NCBI RefSeq assembly: GCF_905147045.1
Contig: NC_065901.1
Coordinates: 5,890,001 to 5,954,000, forward strand
Reading direction: 5' to 3'
DNA: 64,000 nt
Source: Nymphalis io
Taxonomy: Eukaryota > Arthropoda > Insecta > Lepidoptera > Nymphalidae
The translations under genes and the position numbers were made by a program. Positions 12,326 to 24,176 of the stretch are shown here, in pieces; position 1 is the stretch's first letter; every line of letters begins with the position of its first letter. Under the pieces are notes generated by a model. The model saw only the letters and a list, made by a program, of their open reading frames with translations, did not search any database and was not told where the DNA came from.

Positions 12326-12592
12326 TATAGTATAGTTAGGTTATATGGGCCACCTGATGGTAAGTGATCACCAACACCCATAGACATAAGCATTATAAGA
12401 AATCTTAACCATCGCTTACATCGCCAATGCGCCACCAACCTTGGGAACTAAGATATTATGCCCCTTGTGTCTGTAATTACACTGGCTCACTCACCCTTCA
12501 AACCGAAATACAACAATACCAAGTATTGCTGTTTTGCGATAGAATATCTGATGTGTGTGGGTGGTACCTACCCAGCTTGAGCTTGCACAAAG
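12326..12592 (-). mobile_element. SINE family A, near full length, diverged
   Basis: On the + strand it reads from a TATAG remnant through ATATGGGCCACCTGATGGTA to the CTACCCAGCTTGAGCTTGCACAAAG end, the reverse complement of the family consensus. Several indels and substitutions show age. The short ORFs that cross it are only repeats in translation. Confidence 0.85.
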
Positions 12593-12926
12593 TATGTCAA
12601 GTCATATGTACCACTTAATTAGTAGTCTCAAAGCTTTACCTCTACATGACCCTCAATTCCTACAGATTTATTTAAGGATGTGCTCGAGGAGAGGTAGTAG
12701 TCATTCCAAGAAACCATTCATGAAAATATATCATTCGAATCCTAAAGTATATAGTTCCCTTTTAGTGTTCTTCCTCATGACAATCAAAAGTCTCATTGTC
12801 TATCGTTGAACATGACCGGCATTGATTTTAGTGAGAGCTGTTATTACATGAACAGTTTTTATGTTGTAAGCTCCAGAGTCTGCGAGTAACTTAGTAATTT
12901 TAGCCCCAAAAGCAAATACCGCAAAC

Positions 12927-13164
12927 GATGTTTTTTTTTATATTATAAGTAGGCGGACGTGCAAAATACATTCCATTCCTTACATCATTAATGCGCCATC
13001 AACCGTGGGAACGAAAACGTTATGTCCCTTGTGTCTATAGTTACACGCTCACTCATACTTCAAACCGAAACGCACCATACTAAGTGTTGCTGTTTAGCGG
13101 TAGAATATCTGATGAGTAGGTGGCACCTACCCAGACGAGCTTTGCACAAAGCCTTACCACCGCT
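12927..13164 (-). mobile_element. SINE family A, diverged, internally deleted
   Basis: Begins with a run of T and TATTATAAGTAGGCGGACG, lacks the CACCTGATGGTAAGTGG block, and continues through ATGCGCCATCAACC to CTTTGCACAAAGCCTTACCACC. Clearly the same family as 24546-24840, with an internal loss. Confidence 0.8.
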
Positions 13165-14892
13165 TACAAAGAGGTACTTCGATTATTCAATGGCGTGGGT
13201 AGATGCCGAGGACAGTATACAGGATATTTAAGCAACAGAATCAAAGACCGAAATATTTGTATAAAATAAATTTTTCTTCGAGCCATTTGCATTGCATTTG
13301 CATTCAAGTTCACTGATGTATATTAAAAGAATAATCATCAATCTAAAAATTAAAAAAACCCTTAATATACTTTTTTCTAACTAGAATGACATTTCATACT
13401 TCTTACTTTAAAATCGCAAACTTCCAAACAATTATTTATCCTTTAATTATACTTATACGCAACCGAAGCCGCAGGTAACAGCTAGTTAAAAATAATAACG
13501 TAATTCATATAAACTAACTAACCGTTGAAAGTAATGCTTATTAAACTAACATTATGGTACTAGAAGTTTGTACAGTATTCAAAGAATAAAATAAAATATT
13601 TATTTACATACAAAATAAGATTTATTCATAGACTCAGTGATGTATAAAATGGAATGCTTATTGACTTCTGATCTAATACAGAAGAACTTGCAACTAAAAT
13701 AAGTTGTTGAAATAAATTTATAGAAATTAAACTTTCTCATACATTCAGAATGTAAGTTCAATAAATTCAATTTCTGTAGATACATATTATATGATTTATT
13801 ATAAATGAAATTGCATTATATTCAACATTCGTAAAATATATATCTATTCATAAAATTTATATACTTACAATCACAATACATTGGTCTGATTGCGTCGCGA
13901 CGCTAGACTACACAATTTGCTTGTGCAAACATCATTTCATTTGGATAGGATTTCCTTTAATCACGAATATATTCTCATCTACACATATAAATAAAATACG
14001 TGTTTGTGTTGATACAATATAAATCATCAAGATCTAATTTGTGATACAGATTTTAAAAAACCGGTTTCATATTACCCTTATATGAAAGTATGAAATAAAT
14101 TGATTTGATTACATTCTACCTTATTAATAAAACAAATAAATTACAACGTATTCAATAATCCCAAGGTAATCGAATATTTTAATGAAAGTTTTTTTACATT
14201 CTCATACTTTCAAAACAAATACACAACCACAAACCGAGTTACAATTTCTCGCTTTGATATAAACAAATTCTAACAACCGATCGATCCCGCTGAATACAAA
14301 CCACATTGAAAACAACATCAAAGTGGAAACACAAATACGAAGGAAAATATGTAAATTTAATGCAACCGATGGCAAGATCAAAGTCAATGCACGGCAGCCG
14401 GCTGATTTTTAGTTTGCTCTTTTATTTTTCTTACCCCGGAACGATTGTGGCCGATCCCTTACATATTTCTGTGTCTGGCTTAAAATAAAACTTCAGACTG
14501 TAATTTACACGCGGACTAAGGCCTATACTTTAGAGTTTAGTGTTAATAAAGTTTTTATTTTCATTGGACTTTTTGGCGTATTTTAATCAATTTTTTATTA
14601 TCAAATTGCAGTCCGCATTACTTTCTATTTATAAAAGAAAACAACAATTTAGTATATATACTTAAGTTATAGTTTGTATTTTTGTCAATAATATTTAGCA
14701 TTGAGATAAATTATGAAATATTATTATAAATTTTGATACCAAAACAATCAACTTATAAAGATAAAATTTTCAGAATATTTGAAAAAAATATAAAAAATTA
14801 AAATCTTTAACCGTTCACAAAACATTGTACTATAACGCAAATTGTTTGTTATAGACATTTAACTATAAAAGTAAAAAAGTAAAGTAATGGAT
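13165..14892. other. Gene-free region
   Basis: AT-rich with no supportable gene. At 13445-13489 a GAAGCCGCAGGTAACAGCTAGT end resembles the terminus of the repeat at 34046-34236. Short ORFs here show no family motif. Confidence 0.4.
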
Positions 14893-15160
14893 TATGAATA
14901 TCCCACTGCTAGGCCAACGCGTCCTCTCCCTTTAAGAAGAAGGATTGGAGCTTAGTCAACCATGCTGCTCCAATGCGAGTTGATGAATATGCATGTTAAA
15001 GAATCTCAGTGAAATTAAACATACAGGTTTCCTCACTATTTTTACCTTCGGCGCCGAGCAGGAAATGAATTAAAAACACAAATTAAGCCCAAGAAATTTC
15101 AGCAAAGCTTTTTGAAGCTCATCATCGGCTAAGATTCGCTCGTTCTAACCACATCTCGTC
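14893..15160 (-). mobile_element. SINE family B (Metulj-like), old copy
   Basis: Aligns along its length with the reverse complement of the copy at 15261-15573 (CCCACTGCTAGGCC, GGAGCTTAG, CTGCTCCAATGCG, GGTTTCCTCA, GGCTAAGATTCGCTCG), with many changes. No target duplication was seen. Confidence 0.78.
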
Positions 15161-15260
15161 TCTTCATTTAGCTATAAAGCAGTTATATTAAAGTAAGCAT
15201 CGCTAATTATAAAAAACTCAATTAATGATTATAATTATTTTGCTACATACATCCCATTAG

Positions 15261-15573
15261 AAGTCGAGATGGCCCAGTGGTAAGAACGCGTGAATCTTAA
15301 CCGATGAACGTGGGTTCAAACCCGGGCGAGCACCTCTGAATTTACATGTGCTTAATTTCTGTTTATAATTCATCTCGTGCTTTTCGGTGAAGGAAAACAT
15401 CGTGAGGAAACCTGCATGTGTCTAATTTCATCGAAATTCTGCCACATGTGTATTCTACCAACCCGCACTGGAGCAGCGTGGTGGAATAAGCTCCAAACCT
15501 TCTCCTCAAAAAGGGAGAGGAGGCCTTAGCCCAGCAGTGGGACATTTACAGGCTGTTACTGTACTGTACTGTA
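15261..15573 (+). mobile_element. SINE family B (Metulj-like), full length with 13-bp TSD
   Basis: tRNA-derived retroposon. It starts with a tRNA-like head (GAGATGGCCCAGTGG as box A and GGTTCAAACCC as box B). The body carries ATTCATCTCGTGC and GAGGAAACCTGCATG, and the tail is a run of TACTG units (TTACTGTACTGTACTGTA). Identical 13-bp flanks TACATCCCATTAG (15248-15260 and 15574-15586) are the target-site duplication and fix the ends exactly. I believe this family corresponds to Metulj SINEs of butterflies; that is recall, not a search. Confidence 0.92.
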
Positions 15574-16337
15574 TACATCCCATTAGGACAAGATAGTGTA
15601 AGCTACCTATTATATTCTACATTATATTAATTACCAACGTAATTATTTCAGAGTATAACAGGCTATTCAATGTTACGGAATGTTTATGATTAAATACGGC
15701 ATAGAAGCTCATAATGGCGCAAATGATCAAACTTAGGCTATTGATGGTGTGATTATGATTGTCAGAGAACAAAGATTTGTGTTGTTTCTTATCGAGTAAA
15801 TAATAAACGTTTCGAAATAATATACACATAATACACATAATACTTAATAGATAACATTATTTTAATATGTATAATAGATTGTATGTGTTATTTTATCAAT
15901 AATTATTGTATATATTAGGTATAAACTTGAGTTGCGACCACATGGTTACTAATTTGTTATACAAGAAAAAGATCTTAAGAGAATATCAATCGATTTTGTA
16001 GATATTTCAATCGATGTTTAGAAATTTTGCAATTAGGAGCCCATTTCCATAAAACATTTTTGTAACGACATTTGATCCTGTTTATTTTAAGTATCTGATA
16101 TCAAAAATCACAAAAAACTTTAAGCATATTCTTTGGACGGATCTAAGACATTCTTATAGGGAAACTCACAAATTAAATACAAAGGATGACCAAGAAGGAC
16201 CAAAGCGATGAACAAGAAGGCCGATTTCCTAGAATAATAACCATTAATGTAGCTAGACTTTCTGCTCCAACTCAAGTGTACACTCATAATTAGTTTTATT
16301 AAATGTCGACGTACTGTCATTGATGTAACAGATAAAG

Positions 16338-16638
16338 TAACAGCCTATGAATGTCCTACTGCTTGGCTAAGGCCTCCTCTCCTTTTTGAGGAGAAGGTTT
16401 GGAGCTTATTCCACCACGCTGCTCCAATGCGGATTGGTAGAATACACATGTGGCATAATTTTAAAGAAATTAGACACATGCAGGTTTCCTCATGATGTTT
16501 TCCTTCACCGTCAAGCGAGACGAAATGAATTATAAGCTCAAATTGAGCACATGAAAATTCAGCGGTGCTTGCCGGATTTGAGCCCACGATCATTGGTTAA
16601 GATTCACGCGTTCTAACCACTAGCCCATCTCGGCTATG
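16338..16638 (-). mobile_element. SINE family B (Metulj-like), full length with 10-bp TSD
   Basis: Reverse-complement copy of the element at 15261-15573, from the tail side (TAACAGCCTATGAATGTCC) to the tRNA-like head (CACTAGCCCATCTCGGCT). The flanks carry identical ACAGATAAAG (16328-16337 and 16639-16648). It forms an inverted pair with the copy 765 bases upstream. Confidence 0.9.
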
Positions 16639-16648
16639 ACAGATAAAG

Positions 16649-18403
16649 CACAGTGGTGATTGTCGAATATTCAAGTAATTTATATCTAAGTATGTGTAAT
16701 TGTACTCTGATTTTTTTAAAAACGAATACTAATAAATAAAAAGTACATAAGTAAGTTGACTCGTTTATGTAAGCCGAGTCGAGTCGGAGTTCCGTGACAT
16801 TCACCCCATTTCATTTGTCTAAGGGAGATTTACTGAAACTATTTGTTCCAAACTTTACCAATACCGTAGAAAGTAATTTACAAGTATTTATTAAACGTAT
16901 TTCATAGAAAGTTTGTAGGAACCATAATCTTCTGTTTTGTATTTTTACAACCGACTTAATAACCATAGGTCCTACTAACTTATTATCAACTTTATACGAG
17001 GATATTAGAGAATAATTTTAAACAAAATTTATAATACCATCAAATCAGAACAAAATTTTAATGCATATATATTGCTATGTATTTAACATAGATTTTCTAA
17101 AAAGAGTTTTTGTTTTAATTTCATTTATATTCCACTAATAAAATTTCTAGTGCAAATAATACTTTACTTCAATTGAATTGGTAATTCCTAAGTTTAGGTT
17201 GTTTAACAAGAATGCGGTTATAAATACGGCCGTTTTTTTTATATATATTCGGTTTTATTTTCAGTTTAGTTCCGCTCTAATTAGATAAAAAGTCTTTTCT
17301 TTGAGTGTAATAAGGGTAGAAAATTAGTGGATTTATTTTTATGGTTAAAAATAAAAATGTATCTTTTTACACGGTACCGGCCAGCCGAAATTAATATAAT
17401 TCTACTCTATTGGGGGGCCATAAATGTCAAAGTGCCGCGGTCCTTGAATCTCTAATATGAATCGTTTTTAAAGATTATTATTGTATTTAATATAATTATT
17501 GTACGTTAAGGTTGTAAGCTAATGTTACTACTAACTATTTCATGATTGCGCGTGAAATTTGATTTGAGAGGGTTCAACCCTCTTAGATTAAAAAATAAAA
17601 ATATCCGCCACTTGTTTTGTGTTTACACCTGTTGATAAAAAGGATATTATATTATCATTATTTACTATATGATATATATTATCAAAAATCCACTATTTAG
17701 GTAGAAAAATAAGTTCCTCTAAAAGTCTGATGTAAGCAATGCTCTTAGAATGGAGCACCCTTGATTTATATAAAAACGATAGCACTTATTTCCCAAAATA
17801 AGTTAAAGAATACATTTGAGTATGAATGCATGCAATGCATACATAGGTATATAAGTCGGTTTTTTTATATTTTCGTGTGTAAACAAAATAATTCTGAGTA
17901 TTGCATCACAGTGTAATGTTCTAAAGGTCCATTAGCCTTGCTACATTCTTGGAATAAAATTAAACCTCTTTCAAGAAATTAAATGAACTTCATACTTGAA
18001 GATGCGACGAAAAAAAAAACATTCACAAACCATTCATTCATTCTCATTTCAAAATCACAAATACCAGGTAACAAAATTTAATTGAACAAAATTAAATTAT
18101 TTACCTTTACAACGCAGTACCTTTCTTTATTTATTAAACTAGATACCGGCTGATTTCATCACAGATTATATCAAACCTTTACGACGTGATATATAATGTT
18201 TTCTAATTATTTTTTATAAGTAATGAGCAATTCTCGTATAAATTTCGTGTATATGTTGTTATTGTTATCCAATCGTATTATCATATTTTATTATTATATT
18301 GTATTATTTGTTCAAAATTCTAAGCATCAATTGAAATATCTACAAAATCAGTTTATTAATTCAATATATATTCAATCTATTAAATCGAGCTCATTTTGAA
18401 TAC
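16649..18403. other. Gene-free AT-rich region
   Basis: No gene is supportable. A GC-rich patch at about 17370-17455, around GGGGGGCCATAAATGTC and GTGCCGCGGTCC, stands out from the surrounding A+T and may be a transposon remnant of unknown class. Confidence 0.4.
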
Positions 18404-18469
18404 ATATATATTCGCAAATGAGTGGCCTATTTGCGAATATATATGGGTGGCCCATTTGCGAATATATAT
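18404..18469. repeat. Inverted plus tandem repeat of a 16-bp unit
   Basis: ATATATATTCGCAAAT (18404-18419) is followed by its exact reverse complement ATTTGCGAATATATAT at 18429-18444 and again at 18454-18469. The spacers are GAGTGGCCT and GGGTGGCCC. The last two units form a 25-bp tandem; the first two can fold into a hairpin with a 9-nt loop. Confidence 0.85.
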
Positions 18470-18519
18470 GTATATATGTATATGTATGAAAAGGTAAATG
18501 TACAGCACCACCCATTGAC

Positions 18520-18632
18520 AATGTAAGATATACTAACTATACTTTACATCGTAAATGCATCAACCTTGGGTATTAAGATTTTATGTCCCATGTGCCTGTA
18601 GTTCCTTCAAACCAGACCACAACAATTTCAAT
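18520..18632 (-). mobile_element. SINE family A, old fragment
   Basis: Keeps AACCTTGGG, TTATGTCCC, GTGCCTGTAGTT and the CCTTCAAACC segment in family order, but has lost both ends. Strongly diverged. Confidence 0.6.
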
Positions 18633-20846
18633 ATATAAATTATAATTATAGACTAAATTATTATTGAGAAAAGCTCAAACATTTTCGTCTATCTGTTTAC
18701 TTATTCTTGATACGTACGAGTAATTTACACGGAATCATATATTCAATGATATAACCTTCAAAATATCGATGAACAAATATTTTACCTAGGTAGACATGCC
18801 TAGGGACAGGGGACGAATGTCATCACAGCGATTAATTAGTGGAAAATGAACATCGCACCGTTCGACATTTTCAATTACAGCTATCCGAAACAGAACTTGA
18901 TTACAGAATGGCCGAAGGGAATAGCCGTGGCTTAATATGGACGTAATAAAGTTAAAAACTACGCGCTGAAATTATTGAACATATCATTTCGCTGACATTA
19001 AAATCTAGTGATATTGTATCATTCCAATTTCTCATTAGCGCATCGATTATCTTTTTCTTTTTCAAAATAGTCCATATAGCACAGTTTAAGTTTAGGAAGA
19101 AATTCTTATTTGTGTTTAAAAATAAGATATGTGTTTTTAATTTATATTATTTCATTCTTATAAGCTATCTCAAATATTTGCTTATGTGTCGCGATTATAA
19201 TCATAATACAGTTAATATATTGTAATTATATATCAAGAAAATCAATTTAAGTTTGTTTGACTAATTCCAATGTTACTATTGTTAAAAGATCCAATTGTTA
19301 ATGAGCAAAGCAGTAATTAGCCTACAAAACTGCAGGTGTACGATAGCATATCCCAGGCTGTTTACACCTGGATGCTACCACTCTCCTACAACGATGATAT
19401 CACTCTCTCCATCCGGAACGCCGAGACTGCTCCAAGGCACGCGGTAAGGGATCAGAGTCTCTTAAGAACAGAGACATGGTGGTTTTCGCTCACGAAAACC
19501 AAAATCTTAATTTAATGTTACTTCGCGTAAAACCTGACAGCGCGGTATCCACGGCGGTCACATAAAACGCAGCGTAAATAAGATAACTTTGTTGTTTGAT
19601 TATTGTTTTCTGTTATTTTTATGTCATCTGTTATATATATGTTATGTAAAATAGTACTAAATAAATAAATAAACCATAAATAAATTATCGACCTAAACCT
19701 TAGACACGAGTCACTCCGTCTATTAGAGAAAACCGCATGAAAATCTGTTCGGTAGTTTTTGGGTTAATCGCAGACATGCGCGGCGGTGGCACATTGTTTT
19801 TAATAATATGTACTGATTAAAGTAGAATTTAAATATAACGGAGCGAAACATCACATAAAATAAAACTCGGAAAGGAAACGGACGCAGATCTCTTTGGAGG
19901 TGTAAACATCAATTTAAAAAAAACAAATGCCGCAATTTTTTTAAACGACTGCCCAAAAAGGATTTTCAGGGTTCAAATACCTACGTATTTATGTATTTCC
20001 TAAAGCTAACTTTTAATTTCTGAACGGATTTGAATGTATACGTTATCGTTAGAACCATTACATTGTCCTCAGTGACACTGGCTATATTTTTTTCAACTTT
20101 TTATTCGTTTTTTGGCAGAACAGTCATGTTTTTCATTAAACGATTATTTTATACAGTATATTTGAATAGCATGATTTTATAGACATGGGCTCCTAAATAT
20201 GCATTAATATTTACATAATATACATCCTCATCTTGACAGTTCGCAAAGCTAAGCTTCAGTTGAATAGCAATATATAAATTTCATTTTATAAGATCAATGC
20301 TTAACAAGGACCTGTATGCCCACCTTTTAAATGCTTCGAAATGTTTTCTCTTATAGTCCAAGCATCGTATCCACAAAAACACGTGGACTAGATAATAAAC
20401 TAAAAGGGACGCTTGGCATAAAACATTGAAGTTTTTAAAAGTTTATTATTTTAATAAGCTTATCATAAAAAGCCAGCAATGGCGTGTTTTTTATTTTACT
20501 GAATGCTACTGCGTATAGTTTTTCTTGCTTTGTCTCTTCAAAAAATGTTTTTACCAAATAGGAAGCAGCGGTCGTAGACACAAGTGTTCCGAGTTTTCTC
20601 ATAACGAAAGCGGTAAATTTTGCTTTATACAGAACAACTAAAATGTCTGACGATTTTCTTTTCAAAAAGTATATTTATGTAAGTATATGTCTGCAAATTA
20701 AATGGAAATCAATTTTATATATAATATTTTAATTAGTTTAATGTTTATGTTACCACGAATATTTAAGAGTTTTTTTTATTTAAATGTTAAAAGCTCATAC
20801 ACTGAAAACTAAAGACAAGCGAGGCGTGTTATCGACATTTCCTTAC

Positions 20847-20851
<5 letters not shown>
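18633..20851. other. Gene-free region with possible transposon remnants
   Basis: No host gene. The part from 19330 to 19790 is richer in G+C than its surroundings and includes AAACCGCATGAAAATCTGTT, a phrase I associate with dispersed lepidopteran repeats, but no ends are visible. A 76-codon - strand ORF at 20435-20665 has no motif I recognise and is not called. Confidence 0.35.

Positions 20852-20908
<57 letters not shown>
20852..20908. repeat. (TA)n microsatellite
   Basis: Uninterrupted alternation of T and A for about 57 bases. Confidence 0.97.
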
Positions 20909-20910
<2 letters not shown>

Positions 20911-21008
20911 TTATATTTCAATACATAGATAAGAAAATAATCGAATTGTTACTCAATTTTTTTGGATTATATTACAATTATAATTGTATTTTAATTTGTT
21001 AGCTCTTT

Positions 21009-21264
21009 AATAATAATAATAATAATAATAATATTCTATTAACATTAAGCTTGTATAAAGCTTGTGCTATGGAAACCAGACAACTGATATACTACATATA
21101 CTACTTTTCTTTTGTAAATACGTACTTATATAGAAAATTACACCCAGACTCAGGACAAACAGACATGTTCATACACACAAATGTCTGTCCTGGGTGGGAA
21201 TCGAACCCACAACCTTCGGCGTGAAAAGGCAAGTATCTACCAACCACGCCAACCGGCTCGTCTT
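21009..21264 (-). mobile_element. SINE family C, tRNA-derived, (ATT)n tail
   Basis: On the - strand it starts with a tRNA-like head (GCCGGTTGGCGTGGTTGG; box B GGTTCGATTCC), runs through GACAGACATTTGTGTG and CAGACTCAGG, and ends in an (ATT)n tail (21009-21034). A second, longer copy is at 46012-46288. A functional tRNA gene is unlikely because the tRNA-like part continues directly into the shared body. Confidence 0.85.
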
Positions 21265-21279
21265 TAATATATATATACT

Positions 21280-21560
21280 TTTTTTTATATAGAATAGGAA
21301 GGCGGACAAGCATATGGACCACCTGATGGAAAGTGGTCACCAACGCCCTTAGACATTGACGTTGTAAGAAAAGTCAACCACATATCCAATGCGCCACCAA
21401 CTTTGGGAACTAAGATTTTATGTCCCTTGTGCCTGTAATTACACTGGCTCACTCACCCTTCAAACCGGAACACAACAATACCAAGTACTGCTGTTTTGCG
21501 GTAGAATATCTGATGAGTGGGTGGTACCTACCCAGACGAGCTTGCCCTACCACCAGTAAA
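21280..21560 (-). mobile_element. SINE family A, near full length
   Basis: Reads on the + strand from TTTTTTATATAGAATAGGAAGG through CCACCTGATGGAAAGTGGTC to CCAGACGAGCTTGCCCTACC and ACCAGTAAA. A short deletion removes CACAAAGC. It sits directly beside a family C SINE on one side and an older family A copy on the other. Confidence 0.9.
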
Positions 21561-21579
21561 TACTACTCACTTACAAGCT

Positions 21580-21728
21580 AAAATCACCGCCAACCACGTG
21601 ATCTCAGATATTATAACCCTTGTGGCAGTAATTGCACTGGCCCACTCACTGTTCCGGTTGTTTTCGGCTTGGCGGTAGAACTGGTGAATAATACCCACCC
21701 AGACTGCCTTGACGAAGCCTTACCGAGT
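21580..21728 (-). mobile_element. SINE family A, old partial copy
   Basis: Keeps CGCCAACCACG, AACCCTTGTGGCAGTAATTG, CACTGGCCCACTCAC, GGCGGTAGAA and CCCACCCAGAC in family order but with heavy divergence. It directly follows the younger copy in the same orientation. Confidence 0.65.
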
Positions 21729-22868
21729 GACATATATTACTTAAACATATTAATTTGCCATTCCTTGTTATCGAATTGATTATTTTAAACATATTTAAAT
21801 ATAACATCAACGATAAAAAAAATGATATGTTAATAAAATATCAGATTGAAAAACAATCGCGCTAGTGCAGAGTCATTATGCAAGTCACGACTTACATAAA
21901 CTATCTAAAACACTACAACAAAATGACAAATTTTAAACGAGTAAATTTAAAATATAAATAACTACGCTTAATTTATTTAAATTGTTAGTGCGTTTAAGAA
22001 ATTTCGTATAATAATTCATAATTAGGATTATCGTCTAAGGGAATAAGTGTTACAAATTATCTTGACAGACGTGATAAAAACATAAGAAGGAGGCTGGAGA
22101 AGGTTCTCACTTCATCTGTGTATATAATATATAACACTAGCGGCCGGCCCCAACTTCGCCCGATTTGAAACATTTATTTATCTTTGTAAATATTTTGATA
22201 ACTTTGGTTACATTATTGCAAGATCTCATATATTTTTATGTATTTATTTACCAATAAGCGTTTTAACAAATTTATCTCCTTAATCACTAGATTTTTTAAT
22301 CCTAATCATAACAATGGATAGGTCCTTAATTTTAAAATGGCATCACATAATTGTATACATGTTTAAATATTACAAATGTCTTTTTTATATATATGAATGT
22401 TCGGACTTGGGTATATGTATACTTTTTGTTTTTATGAAACGATTATGATGGTAACATACTTAAATTATTATTTGAAACTCAAAAATAACAGTTTTTATTT
22501 TTTAATAAAAAAAAAATTATTATGCTTAATATGGAAGAAAACGATATATCGTTGTAACACTAAAATGAAAATATTCAAGACGGGCGTCTCCCGTTACTCA
22601 TGTTTATATGCATAGATTTAATATTTATGAGCGATTTATTAAAATTTTATTGATATTAATCACTAAATTAATTCTATGGACAGTGTTTTAACTGCAATTA
22701 ATATATTTTACGCATCACCGTCCATATATCAATATGTGTTCTTTACTGCAGTAAACCATTTAGTAAGAAAATTCTCGTAGCCGTTTTGCTGGACATAGAC
22801 CTCTGATGTTAATGTTGATTTTTCTTGATAATAGCCTAATTTATCAATCTGATAACAGAATTAAAAGA
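21729..22868. other. Gene-free AT-rich region
   Basis: No gene is supportable. At 22136-22170 the phrase ACTAGCGGCCGGCCCC resembles the start of a common dispersed lepidopteran repeat, but it is too short to assign. Confidence 0.35.
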
Positions 22869-23312
22869 ATCATCATCATCATCATCATATCAGCCGAAAG
22901 ACGTCCACTGCTGGACAAAGGCCTCCCCCAAGGATTTCCACGTTGGCCGATCTTGCGCTTCCCGCATCCCTCCCTTTGGCTTCTCGCGACTCGTTCTAAG
23001 TCGTCGGTCTACCTTGTAGGGGGTACCTGCCCACGCTGCGTCTTCCGGTTCGTGGTCGCCACTCGAGAACCTTTCTGCCCCGTGGCCGTCGGTTCTGCGA
23101 GCAATGTGCCCCGCCCACTGCCACTTCAATTTACCAATTCTTCGGGCTTTGTCAGTTACTTTAGTCCGCCTGCGGATTTCATCATTTCTGATTCGATCTC
23201 GCAGAGAAACTCCGAGCATAGCCCTCTCCATTGCCCTTTGAGTGATCTTGAGCCTTCTTATGAGGCCCATTGTGAGCGACCACGTTTCTGATCCATAAGT
23301 CATCACTGGCAA
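22869..23312 (-). mobile_element. RTE-type LINE, 5'-truncated 3' end
   Basis: A - strand reading frame of 140 codons (23312 down to 22890) matches the C-terminus of RTE-clade reverse-transcriptase proteins: MTYGSETWSLT near the start, then RAMERAMLGVSLRDRIRN, KLKWQWAGHIARR and finally EAFVQQWTS before the stop. Only the last part of ORF2 is present, and it runs straight into a (GAT)n tail on that strand (22869-22888 on +), the simple-repeat tail expected for RTE elements. The middle part has frame-compatible but atypical residues, so it is probably a dead copy. Confidence 0.88.
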
Positions 23313-23328
23313 TTAAAAGAATAAATGG

Positions 23329-23425
23329 TGCTTACTCGAATCCATCAACCCGCAATGGAGCAATATTAGTAAAAGCTCTAAACCTACTCCTCAAAGAGAG
23401 AAGAGTTCAAGCCAACAACCAACAC
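23329..23425 (+). mobile_element. SINE family B (Metulj-like) fragment
   Basis: Keeps ATCAACCCGCAATGGAGCAA, AGCTCTAAACCT and CTCCTCAAAGAGAG, the second half of the family body. Both ends are lost. Confidence 0.65.
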
Positions 23426-23861
23426 TTTACAAACTTTTACTTCATTTTTTACTATGTTTTATTTTTAATTTTTTGTTGTTAAACCTTATTTTAATAAATA
23501 AGCGAGAATCTGAAGTTATGCAGTTGTTTTATAAGGGGCATGCTAAAAACGGTTATCACAGTCTGGCAAACTTTAAGTGAACGTTTTAAAAATTATGGGA
23601 TTATTTTCATCTGTACTGCTCAGCCGCATCTGGTGCTAGAAAAGAGTATATTGGAACCAATAAATGATACAATTTAAACAGACCATAAATAAAAAAAGAA
23701 TTTAACCATTTATACAGCATTGGAAACTATGTGTCTGTACGTTGAATAAATTAAAAAAAACGATTATGGGCGATAACAATACAGTTAACAAACAGAATAG
23801 GAAAATGCATTTTTAATAAATGTTTGTCTGTCTGTCTATCTGTATGTACACGTTAATCTCC

Positions 23862-23952
23862 GACTCCGGTTTTTAGAGGGTTTTTCAGCGACTTCAGCGC
23901 CGACGAGTCCCTTATCATGTGGGGGAAAATCGTAAATGCGTTTTTCAAGCGA
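23862..23952 (+). repeat. Dispersed repeat of unknown class, copy 2
   Basis: Shares the GTGGGGGAAAATCGTAAATG / CGTTTTTCAAGCG block with the region ending at 11725. CTGTCTGTCTATCTGT lies just upstream. Confidence 0.45.
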
Positions 23953-24176
23953 AATAAATTAAACTACATACCATCAGGTGGTCTATTATCTTTTTTACAA
24001 ATTAAAATAAAAACAGTTTTTTTTATTGCAACAAGCGAACAAAGTCCACCACTACCAAAAATATTCACGCTTACATTATCAATTGACGGCTTATATTAAT
24101 CAACCGAGAAGGTGTATTACTTGAAACACTAAAATTACAATTTTACAAATGTATATTTATGATATTATGTTATATA

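Noticed and set aside
16120..16320. 66-codon - strand ORF with a hydrophobic stretch (AFLFIALVLLGHPLYLICEF)
   Set aside because: It could be a membrane-protein exon, but there is no splice support, no recognised family, and it is one of many ORFs of this length in AT-rich DNA.
20435..20665. 76-codon - strand ORF (MKRKSSDILVVLYK...)
   Set aside because: No motif, no repeat match and no splice context; left uncalled.
22806..23291. 161-codon + strand ORF
   Set aside because: Antisense of the RTE LINE fragment, whose - strand frame has the clear family match.
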